From Zeus faber (taxonomy: Eukaryota > Chordata > Actinopteri > Zeiformes > Zeidae), in contig OY482862.1 of the NCBI GenBank assembly GCA_960531495.1, forward strand, positions 8,327,640 through 8,391,639: a stretch of DNA of 64,000 nucleotides, in the 5' to 3' direction. Positions 1 through 12,800 of this stretch are shown here, in pieces; position 1 is the first letter of the stretch; the number at the start of each line of letters is the position of its first letter. The notes below the pieces were generated by a model. That model saw nothing but the letters and a program-made list of their open reading frames with translations, searched no databases and was not told the DNA's origin. The position numbers and the translations under genes were made by a program.

Positions 1-677
1 CTCATCTGGTTCTGTCGTCTGTTTTTATCTTTTCCCGAACCAGACAACCAGACGTATCTCAGACATATCCCGTGTGCTTATCCCGTGCTTTTCTTTAAAT
101 CGACACTTTAGAAGGGGTTCTCCAACGGGGCATGTTGATTTTCTTTTTTTACATTTTTTTTTTTTATGATACATCTTTAACCCTAACGTTCCAGCACGGC
201 CATAGATTCGGCCCCGAACCCCCGTGTGTGCGCGCGCCGCGTTGGGGTTCAGACAGGCATCATTTTGAAATGCTCCTCCCGTCGCTAGTGCTGTGCCAGT
301 GCCAGTTATTTGCCAGCCGTGGGAGGAGAATCAAGCGGTTAAAGTAATCCGCTCTGGTCGACGAGCGCGACGGCATTTGCTTATAAGGGCGTTTATCCTT
401 GCCACCCTTCCCACCTCAAACACTCGTAAAAGTTTTTGGTTTTGTTACGCGTCCTCCGTTGCGGCAGGCGAGACTGAACACGTCGTTCGTTCGTGATGGT
501 AAAAAGTGCTGCTATTCTTTATTGTTTTTAAACACTAATAACTAATGAGTTGAGTCAGCGTCTGTTCCTTTGCTTCTGCGCGGACACGCCCGCGATGGGC
601 CAGCGTTGCGCCGAAGCCGCCTATTTATTGTTTGTTTTTGTGTTTCGATTTTTGCCGCCATTATCGCCCTCCTCGTT

Positions 678-709
<32 letters not shown>

Positions 710-1423
710 CGACCGTGAGCGAGGGTTTCAAGGTTTTCGCGGCGGCGGCGGCGGCGGCTGTCCCCCGCGAGAGTCAAGACAACTTCAACTTTTGCGCGCA
801 AAGTAACGAGCGGCGCTCAAATCCTTCCGAGCGGTGGAACCAACTGTCTGCCATCACACAAGATCTCCTTTCCGGGGGACGGGAATTAGATCTGCCATTG
901 TATTACTTTGACACATGCCAAGCCTTGTCAAGTCGTCAAGGAAGGGAGAGCGAAAAAAAAAAAAAAAAGACAAAATAGAAGCCGTAGCCATCGTCCTATT
1001 TTGTCACTGCAGCGACTCGTCTTTGTCGGATTTCTCCAGACACCCCAGTCTTGTGATACAGAACAGATTTTTCCTTTTTTTTAGGGGGGAATATTTTGAG
1101 CTATTTCTATTTCTTCACCTTGATGTATATACTTATGATATTCGGGAAATGACTTCTAAGCGATTTTTTTATTCTTTCAAAAGTCATCTTCCGGGGCGCG
1201 TCCTCCCCCCCCCCCCCAGGAGTGGGTCGCTCTGCCGCGGACTTTGAGTCGCGAGCTCGGGCCAAGTAGCCGGGGCTTGACCCCCGGAACGCTCGCCGGC
1301 AGCTCATCAGAGCAGCGGAGGGAGAGGAGAGCGAAACACTGACGCGTTTCCCCCCCGAAAGTCATTCGTCCATCCATCTGTCCATCCGGTCTGTCATCCA
1401 TCAATCTGTTACAGAGGACGTTC

Positions 1424-1469
<46 letters not shown>

Positions 1470-1640
1470 CTCTCTCCCCGGATGTGCCCTGGTTTATCTC
1501 TTCCCTTTTACTCTGGGTTTGAACATTTTTTTTTGTTTTGTTTTTTGTAATCGTCCCGATGGATGTTCTCAGTTGTACTGGTTTTCTAAAAAAAGAGGCT
1601 CAGGCACAACGTTGGTGATCATCGCACCACAGGAATAGAA
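1..1640. other. CpG-rich stretch without an identified gene
   Basis: Positions about 180-900 and 1180-1350 are rich in CG dinucleotides and include a short GCG-repeat run near 738-757, with several poly-T or poly-A runs. This looks like a promoter-type CpG island or the 5' end of a gene. I could not find a convincing coding exon, and the short open frames here are not recognisable as proteins. The strand and the owner gene are unknown. Confidence 0.4.
1425..1476. repeat. (CT)n microsatellite
   Basis: Nearly pure CT dinucleotide array with one CG interruption, lying just downstream of the CpG-rich segment. Confidence 0.95.
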
Positions 1641-3060
1641 TTGAATGAGCTTGTTATTGATTCGCAAACTGATTATTTAGATGTTTCTTTGGCATACTTT
1701 TTTTTTTTCCCCATGGACACCAAAGACAATATCAGCAAAGGAGACATGCTTGAAACTGTATCAAATATTGTTCTTTATTTTATTTGTATTTTTTTTATTA
1801 TTTTACATCACCCAGCCCCACATGTCCTTCTCTTACTGTAACCAGTGATGCAGTCGTAGGTTGCATGCGAGAAGTGTGTCCTAAGATAAAGTCACTTGGC
1901 AGTGCAGCGTTTGAAAGTTCTGAAAACAGAATACCACTCCAAATAAAACCCATCAGGAACAAAAAGGGATTGAAACTCCACATGCATCCGCTTGCCCGTA
2001 GAATAGTATCCGGTAAACCGGATAAACCGGGCTGGGGTACAAGTTGTTGTCCGGGCTTTACGCAACCCGGGATTTTTTTCGTGGCAGCCGAGGCTCTCGC
2101 TAAGGTATTCCAAAGATTGTGCTGGGGAAAAAAAAACAACCTTCTTTGGGACCTCGGGCTTCGCCTTGGCTCCGGGATGTACCGAATGGTAGCGCAGAGT
2201 CCCGACGTTACCAAGTCCTGAAGCGGGTCAGCCGAAAAATATTCAAATCAAACGCCGATACTGACGAGACGACCCGGGGCAGCGTCAATAATTCCAGATC
2301 AGTCGAGGCAGCCGTCGGTAACATGGCGGCAGATCTCCACACGATTTGGAGGAAGTATGAAAGTATGTGAAAAGTCCCGGTGTCGTTTAAAGACAAAGCC
2401 CTGAAGTGGCCGGAGCGTGTTCTGAACCAACTTAAAAATACCTTGAGACACCAGGAGGGTTTGTTGAGAATGATTTGACTGACGGTTGGACTGACGCAGG
2501 GCCACCGACAAACATGTCCAGTGTTTTAAATGATCCAAAGTGAATGGAGGATAAGTATTCCTTCTGCAATGGGGCATTGAGCACGCTCATATCATTTGAT
2601 CTTCAACTGAAAAAGCAGCAGGGGGATTTGGCAAAAACAAGACGCTATTTGTGACCATTCTACACAAGGGAAACATTTTGACCCAGAGTGGAGCCTCGAC
2701 AAAACTCCATTAACCCGATTCTGCCTTTAACCGAGCCGTACCCCCGACCGAAGTGATTTGCGGGGCGGTACGATTCAAAAACGAATCAATCCTATCGATG
2801 ATTTCTGTTGGGTCGGGAGGCCCGGCTCCCCTCCGAGCAATCCTAATGTGACCGTGCCAAGCGGCCCCGACGCCTTACACTCCGCCCCTCCCGAGGAAAT
2901 CGGCGAACGCGTTCACCCAGCGCCGTCTAAATTCGATCTCGGAAATGATAGGGAGAGGGGCATGGGTGAGCTTTCAGACGCGCCGACGCCTCCCATCTCG
3001 CCAGGGCCGCGCGCCATTGACGTTTAGAACGGCGGCTCCGCAGTTTGAGCTGCAGTGTAA
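1641..3060. other. Intergenic sequence, no gene recognised
   Basis: AT-rich to about 2,000, then of mixed composition. Positions 2,700-3,030 are locally CpG-rich and hold a short open frame (2758-3027, plus) whose translation resembles no family I know. I see no repeats or RNA genes. Confidence 0.4.
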
Positions 3061-4560
3061 ATCTCAAGTCTTCATTTGAGCAATTTGGACGATTGGGTTT
3101 CTCTCTGCTATGACAGCCACTCCACTCCAGTTTACATGCATGTCGTGTTTAGCGCTCTCTCGTATTAGATGTGTTATAAAGTGTTCGGTTATCTTTACAT
3201 CGGTTGGCTTTTGTGGTGGGTTGCACACGTTCTCTACAACCTGGTGCCATGTTTTTTGTTTTCTCTTCAAGCGACTACGTTTGTCGCGAGGTGTCATCGT
3301 TCCTTATGTGTTGTTTTTTTTTGTTTTTTTCCTCTTTTTTTGGTTGAAAAAGCTCTGGCTACAGACCCCTGCACACCACCCGTCAAGAAACTTCTCCCCT
3401 GGAATCTATGCAAAACACACCATGGTGTTCTCGGCTGAAGCTGAAAGAGGAGATGGACTGACGACGCGTGTAAATAATGTATAAACCAATGGGTGTAAGA
3501 AAAGCAGGGGCAGGGTGGGTGGGGAGGAATATGATTCAAGCAACGAGAGACTGATTGCAAATCATGCAAAAATGATGAATGTTGTCAAATATTTTTCTAT
3601 AATTTTAAAAAACATTGAAAAACAAAAAAATAAAGCCAAACATACAATGTGGGGAAACGCTGTAAGAAACACTAAAAGGGAATGTTTTTATTAATTTATA
3701 AATGTTTTACCTAGCAATACCGCCTGTGTCCCAGCCTCTTCTTCGTTGTCCCGTCACTATTTGGAATTGACGCCGTGCTTTGTTCTTTTTCCCATAAGCG
3801 GTGATGTGACTGCTGTAATAATGGTCATTATAATGCGTCAAACTCAATTAGTTTGCAACAGTGTGGTTAATTAAATGCAAATCTCCGTGCAGAACGGGAA
3901 AAGTGAAATTAATTCGCAGCAAGCGAGAGCATTAAAATGTGATGTCTGTTATTTATAATTTAGCCCACGCACTACCACGCCCGTGTGCGATCAGCGCTTC
4001 ATGATATCTCTTTCATTTCACAGGCGCTGAAAAGCAAACACCGCTCCATTGTTGCAAAAGATCTTTGCATGTATCTGGCTCCGATAAGGTTATTTCTTCT
4101 AAGTGCCGTGTCACGGCAACGTAGGCGTGCCCCGCTGTGAGGGGGTGGGGTGAGGTTAGAGGAATAGCGTCTGATCTTCCTCGACAAACACAACAATTTA
4201 ATGCTGCCACAGAAGCTTCCTTTCCATTTATGGTATGGTAGGGGAAGAGCAGCTGACACGCAATTCCCGCAGCGCGTCGTAACATTACAATATTCACAGC
4301 ATCTACAGTCATGGACAAAAGAAATGATTGGCTGCCTTCCTTTTTTTTTCCCCCCAAATAATGCACTTCATGAAAATCCCCAAAATGGATCTTTTAGTAT
4401 CCCCGTGTATTTTTTTCGGTTTGCAAAAAAGGGCTCAAACTATATACTGGATCTTCGCTTATCCCATGCAAAAATCTTCAAAGTTTTCCGGTCAAGATAA
4501 TTGCCCCCTTTTTTTATTTATTTATTTGGTTTTTTTGAAGTTGGGAGAAAGAATTTAAGT
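3061..4560. other. Intergenic sequence with a possible non-coding regulatory block
   Basis: No gene or transposon was recognised. Positions about 3,815-3,960 hold several AATTA/TTAATT homeodomain-type words and an ATGCAAAT octamer packed in unique sequence, a texture common in conserved vertebrate enhancers. Without an alignment this is only a suggestion. Confidence 0.3.
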
Positions 4561-5606
4561 TTCTCCTTGATCGGTGATTGAACTCACGCATGCTGAGTCT
4601 GAGTCACGGTCGCTCATTCAAGCAGTTTGAGTGGAGAAAAGCGCTCGTTCCGCTTTATTGTACCGCACTCTGCGAGGAGGAGGAGAAAGAAAACTCCCGA
4701 AAAGTCCCCGGCGATGGGGCAGAACACGGTAGCTGAGCGGGGACGGTGTCAAGACGTCGACACCCATCTCCAGAGACCTCGACGTGTCTGCGTCCAATGC
4801 GATCCGACAGGATTGAAGCTCGTGGCGCGGCAGCCGAGCTCCCCGGGTGTGGCCCAAAGCTTGGACAAGGGCGAAAGACAGATTGAAGGTGACCTTCCGA
4901 CCCAAGGTGCAAGGTGCTGTGGTCACGTGGAAAAACATCATTTTCTCACCATCCGGCGCCGAGTCCACGGGAGGTGTTCCAACGGTCGGGGAGAAACCTA
5001 AGGAAGCCCCGGCTGACCGCCAACAAGCCAAGCTCCTTCTGGGAGGAGGGCCTGTGGGCGGACGGCACCAAATCAGTGCTTTTTGGTACATCACATGGAG
5101 TCTACGTCTCCAGAGAAGCAATGGGGCCTGCCCCCGCTTCCTCTGCTTCCTGGGTTCTCACACCTGCAACCTGCGTGTGCAAGTTCAAAAGATTATTTGT
5201 CGTACATATAAATACGGTCATACATATATGCAGTGAAATGTCATGACACCCGGTGATTACACACAACAAGCTCTAAAAACACTACAAATACTAAAATGTG
5301 CGAAATCGAAACGAGCCGCAGGGGGCGGCGCCACAATCGCGAGTCTGGATTCTACGGTTATGTAGAAGTATTAAGTGTCTGTGTCGTATTGAATATACAT
5401 TCAGCTCATTCTAAATGAAACTTACCTCAACTTACCTCCAGCACTTACCTCACGGAGTAGAAGTCCTGCCATGTCACAAAGCTTGGAAGGTCACGCAATT
5501 CGTAGTCAAAATGCGCCGGTACGAAATGCCAGCTGAAACTACGCAACGAGAGAGTAGGAGGGTTATAATAAAGCACAACGTGGCCGTAATGTTAACATAT
5601 AAAACG
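4561..5606. other. Intergenic sequence, nothing recognised
   Basis: Moderately GC-rich between 4,620 and 5,160, AT-rich afterwards. Overlapping short open frames exist on both strands between 4,618 and 5,250, but none resembles a known protein and none shows a consistent splice pattern. Confidence 0.35.
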
Positions 5607-6549
5607 TGAGATGCACCAGGAATTGGTGGGTTTTCAGCGGCCGATCAGTGTCAGATATATTTCCAGATTCTGTGCCTGTGGAATGTACGGTACACGCCCT
5701 ATACTGTGCTTGTGCACTCGTAAACATGCTTCAATACTCAAACCCGACACAACGTCATGTAACGTAGTTGACGGTCAAAAAAGAGCTAAAGAAAGAAAAT
5801 GTTGACTGTTTGGAGGTGCTTGAAAGTAAACAAAGAAGATTAGAGAAATGATTCATCTTTCTGACAACATTCTAACATTGTGCAGACTGCGTTTCTACCG
5901 CTGTCACAGCAGAGCTCTGCTCCTGCTGATGAAAAGTTTGACTCTTTTTTTGAGACTCAGTTCTTGACGAGCCACTCAGTAAAACGAGTCGTTCGATTTG
6001 ATTCGCTTGGTTTAACGCACGGTGAGCGAAGAAAGAGTCGGCCATTTATTTTATTGGTTTATTTTTTTGTAATGATTGCAATTTATTATGTATTTGCAAA
6101 GTACCATACAAATGTAATAGAAATGTATATTTGCACTAAAAGTGAAAAAGACTTTCATTTGAAGTTTGAACTACACATTTCCATGTTAGTTATATGTTGG
6201 GTCCTACTAAAACTCAGTGAGAGTTACAGGTTGAATTAAACTGAAACTTGGTGACAGTTCCATGTTCAGTTTCACTCAGTGGCAGTTTCATGTTCTATTA
6301 TCTATTGTTCAGTAGTGAATAATGAACAATAATAAACAGTGTCAAAATCATCAACCTCACTATTGTGGTAACTGAAACTTGCAGTGGTAGTCTGTATGTG
6401 CAGCTGTCAAATCACGTGAGCGTGATCAGATCATGGGATGTATTTGTCATCGACATACAGCAGATCGGAAATCGGAATCTGCGGGTCAGACTTACAAAAA
6501 AATATAAAATAGGAATCGGCCAAGAAAATTGCAGTTGGTGCATCTCTAG
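5607..6549. mobile_element. hAT-like non-autonomous DNA transposon (candidate)
   Basis: The left end reads GAGATGCACCA followed by TTTTC and GGCCGAT. The right end, read on the minus strand, gives GAGATGCACCA followed by TTTTCTTGGCCGAT. These inverted ends resemble the GATGCACC ends of fish hAT elements. The roughly 940-bp interior is AT-rich and has no transposase-like frame, so this would be a non-autonomous copy. No clear 8-bp target duplication was found, which lowers confidence in the exact ends. Confidence 0.5.
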
Positions 6550-7552
6550 TTGGTAAACACGTTCAGCAACTTTGAGAGTATCCATTTCAAGGGACATATA
6601 CTAATGAGATGAATTAGTATATACTGTAGTATATACGGTGGTGTGAATCACTGATGGAGTCATTTAGCTGCAGTAACTCAAACGCCCCAGAGACTCCCTG
6701 TTAGACTGTTGCGGTACTCAAAATATTTTCCCACGGTTGGCAGGTCTGGAATCTGTGCATTGCAGCGTGAATTGAAGTCCCAGGGTATCTTTGAAGCACC
6801 ATGCTGTGCCAGTGTCAGAAAGCGAGGTCTCCGTCCGAGGTCGTGCGACTTCCAGCAAAAACACTCCAAGAAGCACCCGGTCCAAAACCAAACCCCAGAC
6901 TGCTGGGTCATGGCCAGCGATGGGTTCCAGATCGAAACGCCATTGAACGGCGGCGGAGAGATGTGAAAACAGCGGTTGTTGCGACCTTGAAATCGGAGTG
7001 AGAAGTGGAGTAGTTTGCAAGACGGAGTGGGCCACACTGCGAGTAGGAATGCCATTCATGGCTCGAGGGAGTGTTTTATAGCAGTTATTTTCTGCCTGTG
7101 CTACCAAATAAAACATCTATTAAGTAATATTGCAACAGTGAGAATGAACCAAATACTTTTGTCATTTCAAATTGATTTTTGTGGATAACCCAAGGGTGCC
7201 GATGTATTGGGCTATGACTTGTTTTTCGTCCTCTTCTCCCAAGGTCGATCGTAATGATAATAAAACAGTGTTGTCTGAGAACACATTTTTACCGAAGGCT
7301 CTCTGTTCTCTATTTCGTAGACTCTCCCGAGGGGAAAGATTCGCTCGCCACGTCTGGCTGAAAAAACGAAGAGAGGAAAAAAAAAAAAGGCTCGGTGTGA
7401 CCCTGGAGAGCACCAGGCGGGAACATCAAGGTGCTGCGGCCCGTTTGCCGAGCCCATTAGGCTGTGTCCACACGAGAGGATGACTACATCAAAGTCTGGC
7501 GGTCCCTGTCCACACCAAGGGAGCGCTTTGTGCTGGGCTGCTAAGCCCTAGA

Positions 7553-7585
<33 letters not shown>

Positions 7586-8601
7586 GTGTGTGTGAGTGAG
7601 GCTGTTAAGAGTAATATAAATTCACTGCGTGCGACACCCGAGGCTCCGTTTGGAACCCACCACATCAGCGCTGAACTTGTCAAGTGAAAACTTAGGCGCC
7701 CCGTCCAACTTCTCCCGCGCTCGGGGGCAACACTGGGGATTTATGACCCTTTGAAGTCTTGTCCACCTTTGCATCCGCCCGCCACCCGCCCGCTCCCTCA
7801 CGTGATACACGGCGGTCATGTGGCCGTCTTCCTGCTTCTCGGCGCCATCCCCGATCTCACGCTCTCCCCGTCTGACTCTCAGTGGCTGTTTGGACATGAA
7901 TAATAAAGGGGGGGACACAGTGTCGTACATTTGCCACATCACCATGTCAAGGTCTGCTTCAGTGCACGGCCATTAATGAGATAAAAAAAAGTTAAAAGTT
8001 GAAAAAAAAAGACCCACTCTTTCTGTTTATAATGCAAGGAATATATATTGTATTTATTCCCTTGCATCAGCTCCATTTCTTTAGTTAGAGATGCAAGCTT
8101 TGAACAGTTCCCAAAAGCCTTTGTGCGCAATAAATGGACTTAGGAGTGTTTGATTTCTGGAATCAAAAGATTTTTTTTATTTTTATTTTGCCTACATGAG
8201 AGTGGGCGTGGTGGTAGATCTGTGCCAGAGTCCTCCTGATGTTCTCCAGCTTCCAGCTTCTTCGCCTGCTTTCTTTTCATCAAACCCCCCCCCCCACCCT
8301 CTTCATTTACATTGTTTTCATCTCCTTCCCCACCGCCGCCGCCGCCGCCGCCTCTCCCCGCCTGCTTCCTTAAAGCTCCACTTTCTCGTCCCCTGCTTCA
8401 TTCATCTCTTCCTTGTTCTCTTTATCCTCTCCCCGACAGTTCTCTTCTTCTTCTCGCCCTCAATCTGGAATCCCTTACTCCACATCTCTCATCTCGAGAT
8501 GGTGTTCCCGGCAGAAAACACCCTTTCCCTCTGCACAGCTGCAGTACTCCAGACCGGGGTTCACTGGGAGCGATTTCTTGTCGACTACCCAGGTTAAGGA
8601 G
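6550..8601. other. Intergenic sequence, nothing recognised
   Basis: Unique-looking sequence with a GT microsatellite at 7553-7594 and a short GCC-repeat run near 8333-8352. Open frames on both strands are short and not recognisable. Confidence 0.35.
7553..7594. repeat. (GT)n microsatellite
   Basis: GT dinucleotide array with one CG interruption. Confidence 0.95.
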
Positions 8602-8906
8602 TGTGGTGTAGGGATGGTGTGGTGAGTAGACACACCTGACAAGGATCTTGGTGATTGGGATCAGGGTGGCTGCATACCTGTTGCTCGTTGGTTGGGCTAA
8701 CGAGCAACAGGTTAAAACCCCCATTCCCACACACTCAGGAGAGGAGCCTGTGTCATGACAAGTTCTATCTGCTCCTGGGCTAATTCCAGCTGGCCCACCC
8801 TCTACAACAAACTGGTGTTAACACCCCCCCCCCCGTCGTCTGTGTCTCTGTGCCGGAGGACCCTGAAAACGCCACTTGGGGGGAGTGTGGCGGTGAAACT
8901 GCCACA
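8602..8906 (+). repeat. 5' LTR of the short retroelement
   Basis: 305 bp, TG...CA ends. It shares long blocks with the copies at 9509, 44095, 45338 and 63910. Confidence 0.85.
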
Positions 8907-8907
8907 C

Positions 8908-8925
8908 TGGCGCCTGAACTGGGGG
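8908..8925 (+). promoter_or_regulatory. Primer binding site
   Basis: TGGCGCC followed by TGAACTGGG begins one base after the LTR end. This is the usual place and form of a lysine-tRNA-type minus-strand primer site. Confidence 0.75.
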
Positions 8926-9495
8926 TTTCCGGCACGGGGAAGGGACACAGGAGGGCCGCCCGAAGATGCCCTGGAGCCACCAGCGGTACAACGGCGCCCC
9001 CAGCACCAACCCTCTCCCGAGTGGCAGCAGCACCCAAGGTGTCTGGCGGAGGACCGGGGGAGAAGCAGGTGCAGCAACCACCACAGGTTACCGCTAGCAG
9101 CTAGCTTCTCCACCCAGCAGCCATTGCCGGGACCATCCAGCAACCCAGCAGCCAGGCCGCCCCTCCAAGCAGCCCCCGCGACAGCCAAGACCGGCCCTGC
9201 CTTCACCAGCCAACACAGCAGCTCGAGGTCCCACGCTCCAGAAGAGAGGAGGGGAGTTTGAATCGTCGCTCTGGAGGAAGGAGGCTGGTTGACCGTGGTG
9301 TTCAAGGGAACCAGTAAATTTTTTTTGGACATTTGTTTGTTTAAGGTATGGAAACCCTGTTTCAGAGTCCGGTGTTTTTAGCATTTTAGGTATAGTAACC
9401 CTATGTCGGAGTCTGTATTTCTTTTTTTTTTTTTTGTTCTTTGCTTGGTGGGTGGGGTGTAGGCTTCGACCTGATAGTCTCCCTGGCCTCAGTTT

Positions 9496-9508
9496 GGTGT
9501 TGGGGGTA
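9496..9508 (+). promoter_or_regulatory. Polypurine tract
   Basis: GGTGTTGGGGGTA directly abuts the second LTR. The same tract lies next to the LTR of the Gmr1-like element at 38933-38945 on the minus strand. Confidence 0.65.
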
Positions 9509-9811
9509 TGTGGTGTTGGGATGGTGTGATGAACAGCCACACCTGACCTGGCTCTAAGTGATTGGGATCAGAGTGGCTGCATACCTGTTGGTTGAGCTAA
9601 CTAGCAGCAGGTTAAAACCCCCATCCCCACACACATTCATGATAGGAGCCCATGTCATGACATGTTTTATCTGCTCCTGGCTAACTCCAGCGAGCCCACG
9701 CTCTACAATAAACTGGTGTTAACACCCCCCCTCCCCCCCGTCGTCTGTGTCTCTGTGCCAGAGGCCCCTGAAAACACCACTTGGGTGGCGTGTGGTGGCG
9801 AAACTGCCACA
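9509..9811 (+). repeat. 3' LTR of the short retroelement
   Basis: 303 bp, TGTGG...CCACA, colinear with 8602-8906 apart from small gaps. Confidence 0.85.
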
Positions 9812-12800
9812 ACTAGCTAAGCTGGTGACAGGAAAACTTTGCAGCCTTAAGCCGGCTTCTCTCCCAAAGGCCACCTCCGTCAGGTCTCTTGCCGGGTGCA
9901 GCCATTTCACAGCAGTGAGCCCGGGGCAGGGTGTCTCTCCGGGTCAGTGTCCTCCACGGGGCCGGAGGACAAATTCGTCCCTAACCAATTTGATGGCAAG
10001 AACAACTGTTTGATGGCAAACCAACAGATCAGCTTTTTATGCAAATCCCAAATCAGCGGTACGGGTAATGAGTGGATGAAACATCTGAGAGTTGGGGAGG
10101 AGATGAGGAACAAGCCTCACCACCGGAGAAAAACATGGACAAGACTTTTTTTTCCACAGCAGACATATTGGCATGGCATGGAAGCGTAAGGTATCAGTGA
10201 TACTTGTATTGTATCATCCCGACCCCATTCAATTACTAATGATCTGTTCATAAATTATTACATGACATCAAATTTCTGGTTATTATGAAATCCCAGCCAG
10301 GATTTTCCATTTCTCCTCTAAAAATTACGGTTGAAGATTTGTGAAATAAATACTGTTCATAAACAGACCAACAAAAAATACAGGTTTTATACAATTTAAA
10401 AAAAAAGGGTCTAATTAGGATAAATAATAAATGACTAACACACATTTCCTGTGTATAGTGAGCGTATGTGCCAATCGCGGTTCAGTTATTTTTGTGTTGT
10501 TACAGCAGCTCATATTTACTGTCAGGTGGTACTTCATTTATATAAACCATTCCTTATTTTTATCTTCAACCTCAATATTAATTTTCCCATTTCTCATATA
10601 AGGCCAATTCCACTGATTTCATGCGCTTTGTTTGAACTCAGGATTAACTTTATCAAGTGCGCAGTTTTGAGTCATAAATAAAAAATCTCTTGCAAGTGGA
10701 TCTATTTTTACTGTGTGCAACATAAAATGATAGTTTGAATATCATTAATGCTAATTAGTTCGTGCCTAGATGGAGATATATGGAGTTATACTGTATCTGT
10801 GTGTGGAAACCAGCCATAATGTGGACACAAGTGTTGATAGACCTTAAAGCAATTGCAGACCTTAAACCAATTTTTTTTATGCTATTTTGCATATATTTTA
10901 TTTTTATTGTATTTTTTAAATGAATATATATATATATATATTTTAGAACATTAACCTTTTCTTTTTAATGCCAATTGTCTCCACACCGATCCTCACCGTG
11001 ACAAATTCCTTGTATGTTGAAAATGTACTTGGCGGAATGAAGTGATTCTGATACGTCTGATACAAACTTTAAAAAAATGAATAGATCGGGGACATTTTTC
11101 TTGGGGTCTGTGTTTTAATCTCTCACATTTCTTGAACAAGCGCCTGGCAGCTGAGAGTCAGGAGGAGACGAGTGACATTTGATTCCCACTTGGAAACGAC
11201 AATGGAAAAAAGATTGAATCGTTTGATTGCACTGCTCCCACATTTGTCAGTTTGTCTCTTCCTGCCGTCCAGGAACTCCGGTATCCGGCTCTGCAGCTAC
11301 ATTCCAACGTTCTGACGGCTGCCACAGGACCACGAGATCTCAGAAAAAGTCATTTCCTTTCCTTTTTTTTTTTTTTTTTTTTTTTACAGCGAATGTTATC
11401 AAAAGGTTGATTAACCAAATATCACTAATCACACAAAGGCACTTCCACAAAGGAATCTCGCAAAGGAGATTCTCCTTCAGCAGTCTTTATTTGTCCATGT
11501 TTTACAGTGAAAAATCAATTATGGTTATTATATATATTGTATATTACACCAGAGTCTCTCCTGTCTCGTCTCACCTTGTTGTTGATTTACATCTTGTGCT
11601 TTTGATTTGATTTACATGTTTCACTTGTCTTCAAGAGAATGAGGAATGTTGATTTTTTTCGTTTATATGTGTACGTCTGGTCCAAAGTGAAACTGAAGAC
11701 AGCTTGGCCGTCTCTTAGCAACAGCCAACAAGTTAACAAAAAAGAAAATCCCCGACATGATCGGAGCATGAGTTGCTGTGAAGAGCAGGACGGCGTAGAG
11801 TGCAGCAGGTGCAGGGTGCTACAGGTAAGGGACGATTATATCTCTTTTAATGGACTAATGCAATCATTTTGTTGGCGTGGTAAATTCATCCAGAGGGGAA
11901 TTGTAAAACCCCGTTTTTGTGGTGCTCACAAGTTGTTTCCTCGTTTCATTTCTGTATTGGGCGAATCAACTCTCCTGTCAAGTTTTAAATTCAGTGCAAA
12001 CTTTTCTCATAGACCATTTTCTGAATGAGGATACGGCAACACTTTGAACCAGCATTTCCTCTGATATCGCCTCGTATTTTTCTTCCATCAATTCCTTTCT
12101 CCTGTGGCCCAGCTGTCACAGCACGGACCACCACATAGTCGCATCGTGAGCAATCGGAACCCCCTCATCTATAATGTAGTCTGGTAACACGAGTGGAAGG
12201 GAGCGACTATAGTCCGCCATCCCTCCCTTAAACAAAGCCTCTCCTTGACTGACTTGCTCCCCGGGGTTCTTCGTATCTTCATTTTGTATCCTACCTACTG
12301 TCACATAATAAAGCTTTTAATGTATTAATGTGTTTCGTAAAAGGGACATGATATGTCAGCGGGTCACTTAAAACGGTAGCACTGAAACCTTATCTATCTG
12401 CACTTCTCGGCTTCAAATAATGAAGAACCCCCTCAAACATGTCGACTCAACCCCTAAAGTTTTGGTCTTTTATTTATTTATTTGTAAATTTGATGTAGTA
12501 TAGCCTGAAAACATGCTGTGCTACGCAAAGTAACGCCCTAGCCCCTCCCATACCCACTAAATACCGTACTGTTTGTTGCACCCTATACTGTACTCCGTAC
12601 TGAACTGCTCTATGTGATGCACGTGGGACGAGTGACAGGCAGGTGCTGAATTTCTCACATTGTACCTTCAAACGGGGAATCAGGGATGTTGTACATGCAC
12701 CGGGGCTCCGAGAAATTGTTTTCCTTGAGGCGGTCTGCGAGGTGGGTCCTGAATTCCTCCTGAAAACCATACTTTGCCCCAGCGCCAGTATTACCACTGT

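Larger units (their letters stand above)
8602..9811 (+). mobile_element. Short LTR retroelement with two LTRs and no visible pol (fossil, non-autonomous)
   Basis: Two direct copies of a roughly 305-bp LTR (8602-8906 and 9509-9811) enclose about 600 bp. Both LTRs start TGTGG and end CCACA and carry an AATAAA-type signal near their middle. One base after the first LTR lies TGGCGCCTGAACTGGG, a typical lysine-tRNA-type primer binding site. Immediately before the second LTR lies the tract GGTGTTGGGGGTA. The interior is proline/glutamine-rich in translation but has no recognisable gag, protease, reverse transcriptase or integrase, so the element would have depended on another element's proteins. 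By eye the two LTRs differ at roughly one base in eight to nine, which suggests an old insertion. No matching target duplication was found at the outer ends. Confidence 0.8.

Noticed and set aside
2758-3027. Plus-strand 89-residue frame as a small gene
   Set aside because: CpG-rich context keeps it open; no domain, and no splice or poly(A) support.
8755-9261. Proline/glutamine-rich frame inside the short LTR element as a gag gene
   Set aside because: It begins within the LTR and has no zinc knuckle or capsid-like pattern; frames on the opposite strand are equally long.
8597-9816. 5-bp target duplication for the two-LTR element
   Set aside because: The flanks AGGAG and ACTAG agree at only three of five positions, so I do not claim a duplication.
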